This document shows positions 8,536-18,000 of a stretch of DNA of 64,000 bases, piece by piece. The notes under the pieces were generated by a model that saw nothing but the letters and a program-made list of their open reading frames with translations, did no database searches and was not told the DNA's origin. The translations under genes and the position numbers were made by a program. Position 1 is the first letter of the stretch; each line of letters starts with the position of its first letter. Origin of the DNA: JAIBBG01 sp046304755 (lineage in GTDB: Bacteria; Bacteroidota; Bacteroidia; Flavobacteriales_D; Sanyastnellaceae); the NCBI GenBank assembly GCA_046304755.1, contig JBKCDO010000253.1:1-64000 (forward strand), read 5' to 3'.

Positions 8536-8560
8536 CGCTCATCTGTTGAAAACGAATATC

Positions 8561-8587
8561 AAGCGCCTTCCGGACGGAGGCGCTTTT
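8561..8587 (+). terminator. Terminator between the paralogous pair
   Basis: AAGCGCCT pairs with AGGCGCTT (plus two inner pairs), followed by six T. It lies between the stop at 8535 and the ATG at 8603, so it may reduce read-through into the second paralogue. Confidence 0.85.
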
Positions 8588-8602
8588 TTGTTTCTTGCAT
8601 AC

Positions 8603-9151
8603 ATGAGACTGCTGCTAATACTATGTACATTTTTCGCTGTGAGTACGTCGTCTTTCGGGCAATTCCGAAAGATCAACAAGACTACCTCATTAGAAAATCA
8701 CTTCCTCATCAGTGGAGTTTTATACAATTATGATATTGCCTCAAGCAAGGAAACCCCTGCGGCTAATGTTCAGATTGTCATCTACCAGAATAAAGAATTG
8801 TATGTCGCTTTCTTTGGTGGAGCAGATGGAGCTTATTCCTTCTACTTACCGGTCGGGTTTGACTATGATGTCTCGTTTGGAGGATCAGCCTTTGTCAACA
8901 AGAAAGTGCATGTCGACGCCACACAGTTCCCGGAAGAGCGAAAGCCCAGAGAGGTATTGCTCGATCTAAGTTTGTTTTATCATGTGGATGGCGCAGATTT
9001 CTCGGTTCTGGAGCAGCCATTCGTCAATATTGTTTATGATCCCGAAGCCGATCTCATTCGTCCGGATGAAGCCTATACCGCCAAGCGCAAAGCTGAACTC
9101 GAGAAGGCCCTGAAAAAAGCGCGCAAGGTCCTTAAATCAGCCAAGGGTTGA
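8603..9151 (+). CDS. Small secreted protein, paralogue of the preceding gene
   Basis: About 182 residues from the ATG at 8603. The longer frame back to 8525 would run through the terminator, and only the 8603 start gives a proper signal peptide (MRLLLILCTFFAVSTSSFGQ). The core matches the neighbour in layout: VQIVIYQNKELYVAFFGGADGAYSFYLP, a second strand pair, then EVLLDLSLF. It adds a Lys/Glu-rich helical tail of about 30 residues (KRKAELEKALKKARK). A carboxypeptidase-regulatory-like fold is inferred. Function unknown. Confidence 0.75.
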   Translation: MRLLLILCTFFAVSTSSFGQFRKINKTTSLENHFLISGVLYNYDIASSKETPAANVQIVIYQNKELYVAFFGGADGAYSFYLPVGFDYDVSFGGSAFVNKKVHVDATQFPEERKPREVLLDLSLFYHVDGADFSVLEQPFVNIVYDPEADLIRPDEAYTAKRKAELEKALKKARKVLKSAKG

Positions 9152-9191
9152 CTTACCGTAACTTCGCGGTCAACGTAACACCTGAAGGATA

Positions 9192-11024
9192 GTGGCTAAC
9201 GAATCATCAACCGAGAAGAAGAAAATTTCCAAACAGTCTTTTTTGAACGCCCTCAAGGTGTTCAGCTATATCAAGCCATATTGGCTTTTATTTTCTGTCG
9301 GACTCTTACTCCTCGTTGTTTCAGGGCTTTTGGTAATTGTCATTACTGCTCTGCTCGGTCAACTTGTGAGTCCTGATGGAACCGCAGAGCTATCGGGTGG
9401 AGCGATGCTCACCAAACTTGTCGATCAGGTGGGTATCAATCCCGAATGGGGAACCACCGGCATGGTGCTCACCGCATTGGTTTTACTGCTCATCATCCAG
9501 GGTGTGTTTTCCTTTTTTCGCGTATACATCTTCTCGTATGTCACTGAGAACGCCATGTTGGCGCTTCGCCGTGATGCATTTTCGACCATCATCCGCATGC
9601 CCATGCAGTTTTTCAATGAACGCCGCGTGGGGGATTTGTCGAGCCGATTATCCAGCGACATCACCACCATTCAGGAAACTCTAACGATTACGCTTGCAGA
9701 GTTTATTCGGCAAACCGTTATTATCGTAGTTGGAATTGGCTGGCTTGTTTCTTATTCCTACAAGCTCACCCTGGTCATGCTGTGCACCTTGCCGGTCATC
9801 ATCATTGTGATGGTTTTCTTTGGCCGATACATCCGTAAAATCGGTAAATCAACGCAGGATAAGGTAGCGGAGAGCAGCGTAATCGTCAATGAATCGCTCA
9901 CCGGAATTGTCAATGTGAAGAGCTTCGCCAATGAAGCGTTCGAGACGCTGCGTTTCGGTAAAAGCATTTCAAGTATTAAAGAAATCGCGATGCGCAGCGC
10001 TGTCTGGCGTGGCATGTTTGGCACGTTCATCATCATCTTTTTGTTCGGCGCTTTGGGCTTAGTCATGGGAGTAGGTGCGCATTTGCAAGACACCGGTGAA
10101 ATTGGGAAGGATGTCCTGGGGAAGTTTGTTTTTATTACGGGACTGGTGGCGGGATCAATTGGCGGATTAGCAGCACAAATGGGTACGCTTCAACGCAGCA
10201 TTGGTGTCATTGAGAGCGTCATGGAAATCCTGAGCTTTGATACGGAAGATGTGGCCCTTGAAGAAACGCCCGACCGCATCCCTTTGGCAGGATCTATCAC
10301 GTTCAATAACGTACACTTTAATTACGCCTCACGCGCTGATATCGCTGTATTGAAGGGTGTTAGTTTTGAAGTAAAGCCGGGTCAACAGGTGGCATTGGTA
10401 GGCTCTTCAGGTTCCGGCAAATCAACCATTGCGGCATTGGTACAGCGATTTTATAATCCGACTGCCGGCGCCATTCTTTTTGATGATAAGGATGCTTCAA
10501 CTTTTGCCTTGACTGATCTGCGTAAACACATGGCCTTCGTGCCACAGGAAGTGATTTTGTTTGGTGGAACGATCTACGAAAACATCGCCTACGGCTCGCC
10601 CGGAGCTTCGGAAAGTGAAATACGCGCAGCTGCAGCCAAGGCCAACGCTCTCGATTTTATCGAAGCGTTTCCGGATAAATTCCAAACCATCGTTGGGGAA
10701 CGCGGCATTCAATTGTCGGGTGGGCAGCGTCAGCGCATTGCCATCGCGCGCGCTGTATTGCGGAATCCTACGATTCTCATTCTCGATGAAGCGACCAGCT
10801 CTTTGGATAGTGAGAGCGAGCGGTTGGTGCAGGATGCATTGGAAAAACTGATGGTAGGAAGGACTTCCATCGTAATTGCTCATCGCCTGTCAACCGTGCG
10901 TAAAGCAGATTCTATCATTGTGCTGGATCAGGGTGTCGTGCGCGAACAAGGCACGCACGAGCAACTTATGCAAACTGGTGGGCTATATAAGCGCCTATGC
11001 GAGTTGCAGTTTGATCAGGAATAA
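9192..11024 (+). CDS. ABC exporter, fused membrane and ATPase domains (MsbA-like)
   Basis: 610 residues: an N-terminal membrane domain with six predicted helices (about 25-330), then a nucleotide-binding domain. Walker A is GSSGSGKST, the signature is LSGGQRQRIAIARA, Walker B is TILILDEATSSLD, and the switch His is in IVIAHRLSTVR. This is the homodimeric exporter architecture of lipid A flippase MsbA and multidrug exporters. In Bacteroidota such single genes commonly serve lipid or LPS export, but drug export cannot be excluded. The start is GTG at 9192, since no ATG lies close by in frame. The gene stands alone, with 74 bases before gmd. Confidence 0.88.
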   Translation: MANESSTEKKKISKQSFLNALKVFSYIKPYWLLFSVGLLLLVVSGLLVIVITALLGQLVSPDGTAELSGGAMLTKLVDQVGINPEWGTTGMVLTALVLLLIIQGVFSFFRVYIFSYVTENAMLALRRDAFSTIIRMPMQFFNERRVGDLSSRLSSDITTIQETLTITLAEFIRQTVIIVVGIGWLVSYSYKLTLVMLCTLPVIIIVMVFFGRYIRKIGKSTQDKVAESSVIVNESLTGIVNVKSFANEAFETLRFGKSISSIKEIAMRSAVWRGMFGTFIIIFLFGALGLVMGVGAHLQDTGEIGKDVLGKFVFITGLVAGSIGGLAAQMGTLQRSIGVIESVMEILSFDTEDVALEETPDRIPLAGSITFNNVHFNYASRADIAVLKGVSFEVKPGQQVALVGSSGSGKSTIAALVQRFYNPTAGAILFDDKDASTFALTDLRKHMAFVPQEVILFGGTIYENIAYGSPGASESEIRAAAAKANALDFIEAFPDKFQTIVGERGIQLSGGQRQRIAIARAVLRNPTILILDEATSSLDSESERLVQDALEKLMVGRTSIVIAHRLSTVRKADSIIVLDQGVVREQGTHEQLMQTGGLYKRLCELQFDQE

Positions 11025-11072
11025 CCCGTAGCGCAATCGGTGTCTTTTATCGCTGTGTATCGCTTTAAACCT

Positions 11073-11080
11073 TAGATTTG
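11073..11080 (+). promoter_or_regulatory. Candidate -7 box (TAGATTTG) for gmd
   Basis: An exact TAnnTTTG match 18 bases before the gmd ATG. No convincing -33 element. Confidence 0.45.
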
Positions 11081-11098
11081 GGGATTAATTTTTAGGCT

Positions 11099-12187
11099 AT
11101 GAAGAAAAGAGCACTTATTACGGGAATTACAGGACAGGACGGAGCCTACCTCGCTGAATTACTACTCAGCAAAGGCTATGAGGTGCACGGAGTGAAACGT
11201 AGAAGTTCCCTGTTCAATACCGATCGTATCGATCACTTATATCACGACCGTCATGAGAAGAACGTCAGCATGTTCTTGCATTATGGCGATTTGACCGATA
11301 GCACCAACCTCATTCGCTTGGTTCAGGAAACCATGCCGGATGAAATCTATAACCTCGCCGCACAAAGTCACGTGCATGTGTCGTTTGAAACACCGGAATA
11401 CACAGCTAATGCGGATGCCACAGGTACCCTGCGTTTGTTAGAAGCCATTCGTATTCTCGGTTTAGAAAAAAAGACCAAGTTTTACCAAGCCTCTACCAGC
11501 GAGTTGTACGGAAAAGTGATGGAGGTTCCTCAATCGGAAGAAACACCATTCTATCCCCGCAGCCCTTATGCAGTGGCCAAACTATACGCCTACTGGATTG
11601 TCAGAAACTACCGCGAGGCCTATGGAATTTACGCTTGTAACGGAATCTTATTCAATCACGAATCACCGCTTCGTGGTGAGACATTCGTTACGCGTAAAAT
11701 CACTCGCGCTGCTGCTAAAATCAGCCTCGGATTGCAGGAAAAACTATTCCTGGGAAATGTGGATGCGCAGCGCGATTGGGGTCATGCCAAAGATTATGTT
11801 GAAGGTATGTGGATGATGATGCAGCAAGAGGAGTCTGACGACTACGTGCTAGCTACGGGAGAAACCTACAGCGTGAGACATTTCTGCAACTTGGCCTTTG
11901 GCCATGTCGGAATAACGCTGGAATGGAAAGGAACCGGAGTGGATGAAAAGGCTTACGACGCAAAAACCGGTAAAGTGCTGATTGAAATCGATCCGAAGTA
12001 TTTCCGTCCAACTGAAGTTGACTTGCTTATTGGTAATCCCGCGAAAGCCCGCGAAAAACTCGGATGGATGCATAAACACACCCTTGAGCAACTCGTTACG
12101 GACATGGTGAAATCAGATGTCGAGCTGTTCAAGCGTGATCGTTATTTGATGGAGGGCGGCCACAAGGTGCTCAACTATAACGAGTAA
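11099..12187 (+). CDS. gmd: GDP-mannose 4,6-dehydratase
   Basis: 362 residues, normal length. It converts GDP-D-mannose to GDP-4-keto-6-deoxy-D-mannose, the first step toward GDP-fucose and related deoxysugars for surface glycans. The NADP-binding motif GITGQDGAYLAELL opens the protein, LAAQSHVHVSFE follows near 85, and the active-site STSELYGK and SPYAVAKLYAYW (YxxxK) lie near 125-160. The FNHESPLRGETFVTRKI substrate loop is intact. No fucose synthase (fcl) is adjacent, so the next enzyme must be encoded elsewhere. It could feed the glycan operon at 59-64 kb, but that is only inference. Confidence 0.95.
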   Translation: MKKRALITGITGQDGAYLAELLLSKGYEVHGVKRRSSLFNTDRIDHLYHDRHEKNVSMFLHYGDLTDSTNLIRLVQETMPDEIYNLAAQSHVHVSFETPEYTANADATGTLRLLEAIRILGLEKKTKFYQASTSELYGKVMEVPQSEETPFYPRSPYAVAKLYAYWIVRNYREAYGIYACNGILFNHESPLRGETFVTRKITRAAAKISLGLQEKLFLGNVDAQRDWGHAKDYVEGMWMMMQQEESDDYVLATGETYSVRHFCNLAFGHVGITLEWKGTGVDEKAYDAKTGKVLIEIDPKYFRPTEVDLLIGNPAKAREKLGWMHKHTLEQLVTDMVKSDVELFKRDRYLMEGGHKVLNYNE

Positions 12188-12224
12188 GATTTACCCCATT
12201 CGCCAAACCTTAACCTGTAATTCA

Positions 12225-13514
12225 TTGAATCAGGAGCGCTCAACTTTTTATGAAGTGCTGCGGCCCGCCGTATGGTCCGGAATCAATGTGTTTTTTCGCA
12301 AGGTTGTTATTCGCAACAAGCATAAAATACCGGTAGATCGCCCGGTTATAATCGTAGCCAATCACCAGAATGCATTGCTTGATCCCGTGGTGTTGTGTGT
12401 GTCTTCTCGCCGACAATTACATTGGCTCACACGGGCCGACGTCTTCAAGAATAAACGCGTGAGCGCATTCTTGCATCGCATCAATATGATGCCTGTTTAT
12501 CGCGAGCGCGATCGCGTGGCTGACCTGCATGATCGCAATAACGCCATCTTCAATGAATGTTATCGCAGGATGCAACAAAATGCCATCATAGGAATTTTTC
12601 CGGAGGGCACGCACCGCGGTAAAAAGCAATTGGTTCCGCTGAAAAAGGGGTTGGCGAGATTGGTCATTGGCGCTTATGAATCAGGCGTACGTAACTTGTG
12701 TATTCTACCTGTGGGGCTTGATTATGAAAGCTTCTACGAGCCGCAGCAAGATTTGATGGTCACCTTCGGTGATGTTATAGAAGTGGAATCACTTGTCCAG
12801 GCCGAACTGAACAACCATGCAAAGCTGCATTCGGAGATCACGCGATTAGTGCATGCAGCTCTCACGGGTGTCATGATACACGTGGATAGCGAGGATGTTT
12901 ACAGTGAAATTCTATCGCTCAAACCACTCCTGGATGAGTTGCACCCTAGCGATGATCTTGCCTCTAAATTTGATCGTTTTCATGCATTGGCGAAATACCT
13001 CGATGCGCATGAAGAGCATCATCATTTTCTCAATCATGAGGTCAATGATTTTCGAACGCTCGGACACCAGCTTCATATTGAAGAGCATCGCTACACCACA
13101 CGGATTTCAGCAGGAAGGTGGATTGGTTTAATAGCGGGTCTTCCGTTTGCTTTGCTGGCAGCAACTGTACTCTGGCCCATGCAGCTTTTCGTTGAGCGAT
13201 TTGTCCATACGGTAATCAAGGATACTCTTTTTAGAAATTCCATTCGCATTTCGTTCTGGACATTTCTGACCCCCATCTATCTCATACTTGTGTGGTTGGT
13301 GTTGAAGTGGGCCGGAGCTTCCAACCTAGTGCAATTGATCCCTGTCGCGGCTCCGCTGGCGGGTTTAATCACGCTTCCTTGGTGGCGCAACACCAAGCGC
13401 ATTGCTCAATTCATTCGATTGCATCGAATGCGTAATTCGGAGACATTCGTTCGCTGGAGCGCTATGCGAACGCAAATCAAACAGTGGATTCAAACTTTAC
13501 CTTATCAGCAGTAA
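12225..13514 (+). CDS. PlsC-like phospholipid acyltransferase
   Basis: 429 residues. The N-terminal half is a PlsC/LPLAT domain: NHQNALLDP (the NHxxxxD catalytic motif, near 46) and FPEGTHRGKKQL (the glycerol-phosphate-binding EGT motif, near 127). The C-terminal half holds two or three predicted membrane helices (about 295-320 and 345-390). Such proteins acylate glycerol-phosphate, lysophospholipids or other lipids at the inner membrane. The only reasonable start is TTG at 12225, since no Met occurs before the conserved domain. It ends one base before the VOC gene's ATG. The exact substrate is unknown. Confidence 0.82.
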   Translation: MNQERSTFYEVLRPAVWSGINVFFRKVVIRNKHKIPVDRPVIIVANHQNALLDPVVLCVSSRRQLHWLTRADVFKNKRVSAFLHRINMMPVYRERDRVADLHDRNNAIFNECYRRMQQNAIIGIFPEGTHRGKKQLVPLKKGLARLVIGAYESGVRNLCILPVGLDYESFYEPQQDLMVTFGDVIEVESLVQAELNNHAKLHSEITRLVHAALTGVMIHVDSEDVYSEILSLKPLLDELHPSDDLASKFDRFHALAKYLDAHEEHHHFLNHEVNDFRTLGHQLHIEEHRYTTRISAGRWIGLIAGLPFALLAATVLWPMQLFVERFVHTVIKDTLFRNSIRISFWTFLTPIYLILVWLVLKWAGASNLVQLIPVAAPLAGLITLPWWRNTKRIAQFIRLHRMRNSETFVRWSAMRTQIKQWIQTLPYQQ

Positions 13515-13515
13515 C

Positions 13516-14573
13516 ATGTACAAACGAATCAATGGGTTACAGCATATCGGTGTTGCCGTGTCGAACATGGATGCATCGTTGAAATTTTACCGCCGCTTTT
13601 TTGGATTGGATATTCCATTTTTCGATAGCGTTCAGCCGGCGCCGCTTATGGATGTGTATACCCGCAATTCGACGATCACCAAGCGCGCGAGCATGGTGAT
13701 GAATCTTCAAGGCGGTTGTGCGATTGAAGTCATTCGACCAACGTCATTTGAGCCCGTTAAGGCTAAGCATGCTGTACAAATGGGAGATCTGGGGATCTTC
13801 ATCACGCAGATCAAGTGTAAGGATATTCACGCGAGTCATCGTTTTTGTGAAGAGCATGCAGCTCCCGGTCTGACGGCCATTGCCAAGGATCCAATGGGCC
13901 GTGACACATTTTATATTCAAGACCCTGATGGCAATGTGTGGCAGTTTTTGCAAGGCACCGGCTGGTACACCAATAGCGGTCATCACAGTGGTGGGGTGCT
14001 GGGTTGTTCAACCGGAGTGAGCGATATGAATCGTGCGCTCGGGTTGTACGCGAACCTGCTTGGGTTTGATGAAGTGGTATATGACAAAACAGATTCCTTC
14101 GCCGATTGGCAGTCATTACCCTCAGGGAAGGAGAGATATCGTCGGGTGTTGTTGACCCAGAAAAACCAGCCCGGTGGCGGATTCGCGAAGGTGACCGGCA
14201 AGACGTTCATTGAGTTGGTTCAAGCGCTTGACCGTAAGCCTAATTTCATTTTTGAAGATCGTATTTGGGCGACACCGGTTATGCGCACATCGGTTTTGAT
14301 GTGAAAGGAATGGCCGCTATTGGCAGCGATTTGGCTGCCAAGGGCTATCCATTCACCTGCGACAGCAACAACGCGCTTAGCATGGGAAATACCAAGGTGC
14401 ATTGTACTTACATCCACGATGATGACCGAACCTTGATTGAAATGATTGAGGTGTACAAGGTGCCCATCATCGAGAAGTGGGGAGTGTTTCTCAATGTGGA
14501 AAAGCGAGATCCTTTAAAGCCTCTCCCGGATTTTATGCTTAAGGCACTGCGCTTTTCACGCATTAAAGACTAG
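13516..14573 (+). pseudogene. Double-VOC (glyoxalase/bleomycin-resistance fold) protein with a frameshift
   Basis: Two consecutive VOC domains are encoded, but the reading frame breaks near 14264-14269. The first frame (ATG 13516) starts RINGLQHIGVAVSNMD, covers domain one (metal-ligand region PDGNVWQF) and most of domain two (HHSGGVLGCSTGVSDM), then runs to a stop at 14304. The rest continues one base out of frame as GDTGYAHIGFDVKG...LIEMIEVYK and ends at 14573. Adding one base in the TTTGGG run would give RIWGDTGYAHIGF, restoring a protein of about 352 residues. It is either a recent single-base deletion or a sequencing/assembly error. Domains of this fold bind a metal and act as dioxygenases, lyases or resistance proteins; the substrate is unknown. 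Confidence 0.85.
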
Positions 14574-14575
14574 GA

Positions 14576-15427
14576 CTATCGCGCGGAACGTTTTCGTAAA
14601 ATGCGCTCGAAGAGTGAAGGAAAAAAACGTCGCAGTTTTAACCCCAACAGTTCTTTTCCACCAATCCCGAATTCTGTTTTTCCGGCGGCTACGCCTGCAA
14701 GGATGTGTCGCGCGCAGTCGGTTGTCGACATTCCTCCCGCTTGATTTTGATCCATTTCACCTGTAGCTTTTCCGTCAGCATCGAGCGCATGCTTGGAGAT
14801 ATCACTGGCGATAAATCCCGGCGTCAATAGCGTAATGCGAATGTTGTGTGGCTCCACTTCCATGCGCATACTGTCGTAGTAGCCATGCAGCGCGTGTTTC
14901 CCGGCAGCATAACCCGATCGTAGAAAGAATCCCCATTTGCCCATCAGGCTTGAGGTAATCACCAAGTGTCCGCCGCCCTGACTTTTCATATGTTTCGCAA
15001 TGGCCTTGGAGAGCAGAATGTTGCTGAAGAAATTGACTTCCATTAATCGTCGCTCCACATCGGTGGGTGTGTCGAGCGCTTCGGCACGCTGCGATATTCC
15101 GCCATTGTTGAACAGCATATCGATGCGCGAATGCCTTCCGAAGCAAGTGTGAATGGCCTCTTCAACGGAGGCCTGTGACGATAAGTCGAAAGGAAGTATG
15201 TCAACGCTAGCGGGATTCTTCGTCTTTTGGCGCACACGCTCAAGATCATCTAAGCGACGAGCCGAAATAATGAGTTTCGCACCGCAAGCATCCAGCGCAT
15301 ATACGAGCGCCTCTCCAATCCCCGAACTGGCGCCGGTGATCCAAATCGTTTTGCCTTCAAAGTATCGATTCAATGGCTTAATTTTAGACCCGAAAGGTGC
15401 GAAAAATCCCTCGGTTTTCTGCATCAT
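14576..15427 (-). CDS. Short-chain dehydrogenase/reductase (DltE/YqjQ-like)
   Basis: 283 residues. The motif TGASSGIGEAL is near residue 31, NNGG (in MLFNNGGISQ) near 108, a catalytic Ser in ITSSLMGKWG, and YAAGKHAL (YxxxK) near 173. The C-terminus is extended, with a basic end. A serine-containing SDR of this 260-280 residue class commonly acts on keto groups of lipids or small molecules; the substrate is unknown. The ATG at 15427 is followed directly by a second ATG, so the start is uncertain by one codon. It converges with the frameshifted VOC gene, with two bases between the stops. Confidence 0.85.
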   Translation of the reverse strand: MMQKTEGFFAPFGSKIKPLNRYFEGKTIWITGASSGIGEALVYALDACGAKLIISARRLDDLERVRQKTKNPASVDILPFDLSSQASVEEAIHTCFGRHSRIDMLFNNGGISQRAEALDTPTDVERRLMEVNFFSNILLSKAIAKHMKSQGGGHLVITSSLMGKWGFFLRSGYAAGKHALHGYYDSMRMEVEPHNIRITLLTPGFIASDISKHALDADGKATGEMDQNQAGGMSTTDCARHILAGVAAGKTEFGIGGKELLGLKLRRFFPSLFERILRKRSAR

Positions 15428-15519
15428 GTTTTAGCCGTCGTTAATAATCCATTAACCTTGACGTAACTTGATTATCCTTGCTTTGTTGCGCTTTAGAAAG
15501 CCTTGTAAAACATTCAATC

Positions 15520-16197
15520 ATGAGTAAGCAAAAGATTTTATTGGTCGATGATGAGCCCGATATTCTGGAAATCATCGGTTTCAATCTTGAACGTGAGGGA
15601 TACGAGGTTTTTACTGCAGCCAACGGTAGGAAGGCGCTGGAAATAGCACGAAAGCAAAAGCCGGATTTAGTGTTGCTCGATGTGATGATGCCGGAAATGG
15701 ACGGAATGGATACGTGCAGAGAACTGCGCGAAGACCCGAATCTGAAGGACACGCTTATCGCATTTTTGACTGCTCGCAATGAGGATTACAGCCAGATAGC
15801 CGGTTTTGATGCAGGAGCAGATGACTATATTTCAAAGCCCATCAAACCGCGCGTGCTTGTATCACGCGTGAAGGCATTACTGCGCAGGCAGATCGCATCA
15901 GAAGCGCCTGCGGCCAAGCCAAACCTCGCCGGAATTGTCATCGACAAAGAGCGTTACGTAGTCTTCAAAGACGGTGTGGAATTGTCGCTTCCCAAAAAAG
16001 AATTTGAACTGCTTGCCTTATTAGCTTCTCAACCCGGTCGCGTTTTTACGCGGGAGAGCATTCTTTCCAATGTTTGGGGTAACGACGTTATCGTAGGTGA
16101 CCGCACCATTGACGTCCACATACGCAAGCTGCGCGAAAAGCTAGGCGACGATTTTTTTAAAACAATCAAAGGTGTAGGGTATAAATTTGAACCGTGA
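15520..16197 (+). CDS. OmpR/PhoB-family response regulator
   Basis: 225 residues. The receiver domain has acidic residues in VDDEPD, the phospho-accepting Asp in LLDVMMPEMDG (about 53), Thr in AFLTAR and Lys in YISKPIKP. After a linker comes a winged-helix DNA-binding domain (LSLPKKEFELLALLASQPGRVFTRE... DRTIDVHIRKLREKLG). The ATG at 15520 gives the standard MSKQKILLVDDE start; an in-frame upstream extension to 15478 has no support. The stop overlaps the kinase start (GTGA), so the pair is coupled. The arrangement matches PhoB-PhoR-like systems, but the signal is not shown by the sequence. Confidence 0.93.
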   Translation: MSKQKILLVDDEPDILEIIGFNLEREGYEVFTAANGRKALEIARKQKPDLVLLDVMMPEMDGMDTCRELREDPNLKDTLIAFLTARNEDYSQIAGFDAGADDYISKPIKPRVLVSRVKALLRRQIASEAPAAKPNLAGIVIDKERYVVFKDGVELSLPKKEFELLALLASQPGRVFTRESILSNVWGNDVIVGDRTIDVHIRKLREKLGDDFFKTIKGVGYKFEP

Positions 16198-17246
16198 AGC
16201 TCTTCACTGTTCGAACACCCCGACAGGTTTCCCTGGCCTCAGCCGGTTTGATAACCGGTCTGCTGGCGCTTACCTATTTTCTGGTTATCTATCTGCTGGA
16301 GCGTGAGTTCGCGCTGATACCGCTGCTGATTCTGCTTTCTCTGGGCTTTTCAATTTCTTACGGCATCGTTTATTACTTCATCGAACGCTTTCTTTACCAC
16401 AAGGTGAAGATTATTTATAAAACCATTCACTCGCTGAAGAGCCAGGGCGACGCCCGTCCAAAAATTCAGATGAGCAGTGATTTGCTTACTGAGATTAATA
16501 AAGAAGTGGCAGGTTGGGCCGATGAAAAAATTCGGGAGGTAAAGGATTTGCGTAAGGCAGAAAATTACCGCCGTGAGTTCATTGGAAACCTCGCTCACGA
16601 ATTGAAAACACCGGTGTTCAATGTTCAGGGATATATTGAGACCTTGCTCGATACGGATCTCGCGGATGCGGAATTAAACCGAAAGTTTTTGGATCGCGCA
16701 AATTCAGCGTGTGATCGCTTGATTGATTTGCTCAAAGATCTTGATCAGATTGCTTCCATTGAAAGTGGTAATATGCCTCTGGAATTATCCCGCTTCGATG
16801 TCGTTCAATTGGCGAAGGATACTGTTGAAATGCTGGAGCCTCAAGCTGTTGATCGGCAGGTCTCACTTAAGCTGCGCAACACCAACGAAAAACCCATCTT
16901 TGTTGAGGCCGATGTGAAACGAATTCAGCAAGTGTTTGTGAATTTGCTCATGAATAGTATTTCCTACGGTAAGGAACAAGGTGAGACGCGGATTCGTTTT
17001 TACGACATGGACGATAATGTGCTTATCGAAATTGCGGACGACGGAATGGGTATAGCCATGGAGCATTTGCCGCGACTCTTCGAGCGGTTCTACCGCGTCG
17101 ATAAAAGCCGTTCACGCAATGAAGGAGGTTCCGGATTGGGATTGGCTATTTGCAAACACATCATCGATAGCCACAATCAAAGTATCTCCGTGCGCAGCAC
17201 CGAAGGCGTGGGCAGTACGTTCGCATTTACGTTGAAGAAGGCCTAG
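16194..17246 (+). CDS. Sensor histidine kinase (PhoR-like)
   Basis: 350 residues with a GTG start overlapping the regulator's stop. Two close membrane helices (about 15-35 and 40-62) leave almost no periplasmic domain, so sensing is probably within the membrane or through a partner. A short HAMP-like/linker region leads to the dimerisation helix with the phospho-accepting His in LAHELKTPVFNVQGY (about 133). The ATPase domain shows the N box (FVNLLMNSISYG), G1 (EIADDGMGI) and G2 (GGSGLGLAICKHI). It phosphorylates the upstream regulator. Its stop shares a CTAG palindrome with the stop of the convergent MBL gene. Confidence 0.92.
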   Translation: MKLFTVRTPRQVSLASAGLITGLLALTYFLVIYLLEREFALIPLLILLSLGFSISYGIVYYFIERFLYHKVKIIYKTIHSLKSQGDARPKIQMSSDLLTEINKEVAGWADEKIREVKDLRKAENYRREFIGNLAHELKTPVFNVQGYIETLLDTDLADAELNRKFLDRANSACDRLIDLLKDLDQIASIESGNMPLELSRFDVVQLAKDTVEMLEPQAVDRQVSLKLRNTNEKPIFVEADVKRIQQVFVNLLMNSISYGKEQGETRIRFYDMDDNVLIEIADDGMGIAMEHLPRLFERFYRVDKSRSRNEGGSGLGLAICKHIIDSHNQSISVRSTEGVGSTFAFTLKKA

Positions 17247-17896
17247 AGACCGGACCAATCGGGGCGAACAAAGAAATTATGTTGCTTCTCGGCTCCGATG
17301 GTCGTTGATGGCCCATGGCCCGAATAGACACCGAAATCATCCGGTAATTGATACATCTTTTGCTGAATGGATGCCACGAGATCTTGAGCGTTGCATCCGG
17401 GAAGATCGACGCGACCGACACTGCCTTGAAAAAGCACATCCCCGGAAAAAATTACGCTTTCTTCCCAACACACAAAAGCCAAATGCCCGGGGGCGTGACC
17501 GGGTACAAATAAGGTTTTGAGCGTAATTGCTCCAATCGTGATCTCATCACCTTCCGCAAGAGTTTTGGAAGGCAGCACCGATGGACGATAGGGAATGCCA
17601 AACATCAACGATGTGGCTGCTGCCCGCTCAATCACGGCAATTTCGTTGGCATGACACCACATGGGAATGCCATAGCGCTCGGAGGTCGAAGAATTGCCTA
17701 GAATATGATCCAAATGACAATGCGTATTGAGAATGAGCCGCGGAGTGAGCTTTTCATCATGAATGTATTCAAACAGTATAGCGTCCTCCTGAGCGTCAGT
17801 CATTCCAGGGTCAATGATGATGGCTTCGCCGGCGTTGTCGGCAAGCACATACGTGTTTTCCGAAAATGCGTTAAAGGTGAATTGTGCAATGCGCAT
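17243..17896 (-). CDS. MBL-fold hydrolase (glyoxalase II-like)
   Basis: 217 residues. The metal-binding motif is NTHCHLDHILG (HxHxDH, about 57-63), with further ligands in PGHAPGHLAFVC (His near 140), FSGDVLF (Asp) and SGHGPST (His). This pattern is that of short glyoxalase II-like or persulfide dioxygenase-like MBL proteins. It may hydrolyse a thioester such as S-lactoylglutathione or an analogue. The substrate cannot be told from sequence. It shares the four bases of its stop codon with the convergent kinase gene. Confidence 0.88.
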   Translation of the reverse strand: MRIAQFTFNAFSENTYVLADNAGEAIIIDPGMTDAQEDAILFEYIHDEKLTPRLILNTHCHLDHILGNSSTSERYGIPMWCHANEIAVIERAAATSLMFGIPYRPSVLPSKTLAEGDEITIGAITLKTLFVPGHAPGHLAFVCWEESVIFSGDVLFQGSVGRVDLPGCNAQDLVASIQQKMYQLPDDFGVYSGHGPSTTIGAEKQHNFFVRPDWSGL

Positions 17897-18000
17897 GGTC
17901 CTGTATACTTGATTTGTTTTGGAGGTCTGAGATTTTCATGACAAAGGTCGTTCGTTTTTATAAGCGCCAAAACGTTATTTTAGCCTACTGTCAACCGCAC

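Noticed and set aside
8525..8602. Longer N-terminus for the second paralogue
   Set aside because: The frame would read through a strong terminator and lose the signal peptide at the true start.
14265..14573. A separate 102-residue gene after the VOC gene
   Set aside because: It starts at a TTG and continues the second VOC domain exactly. A frameshift explains it better than a new gene.
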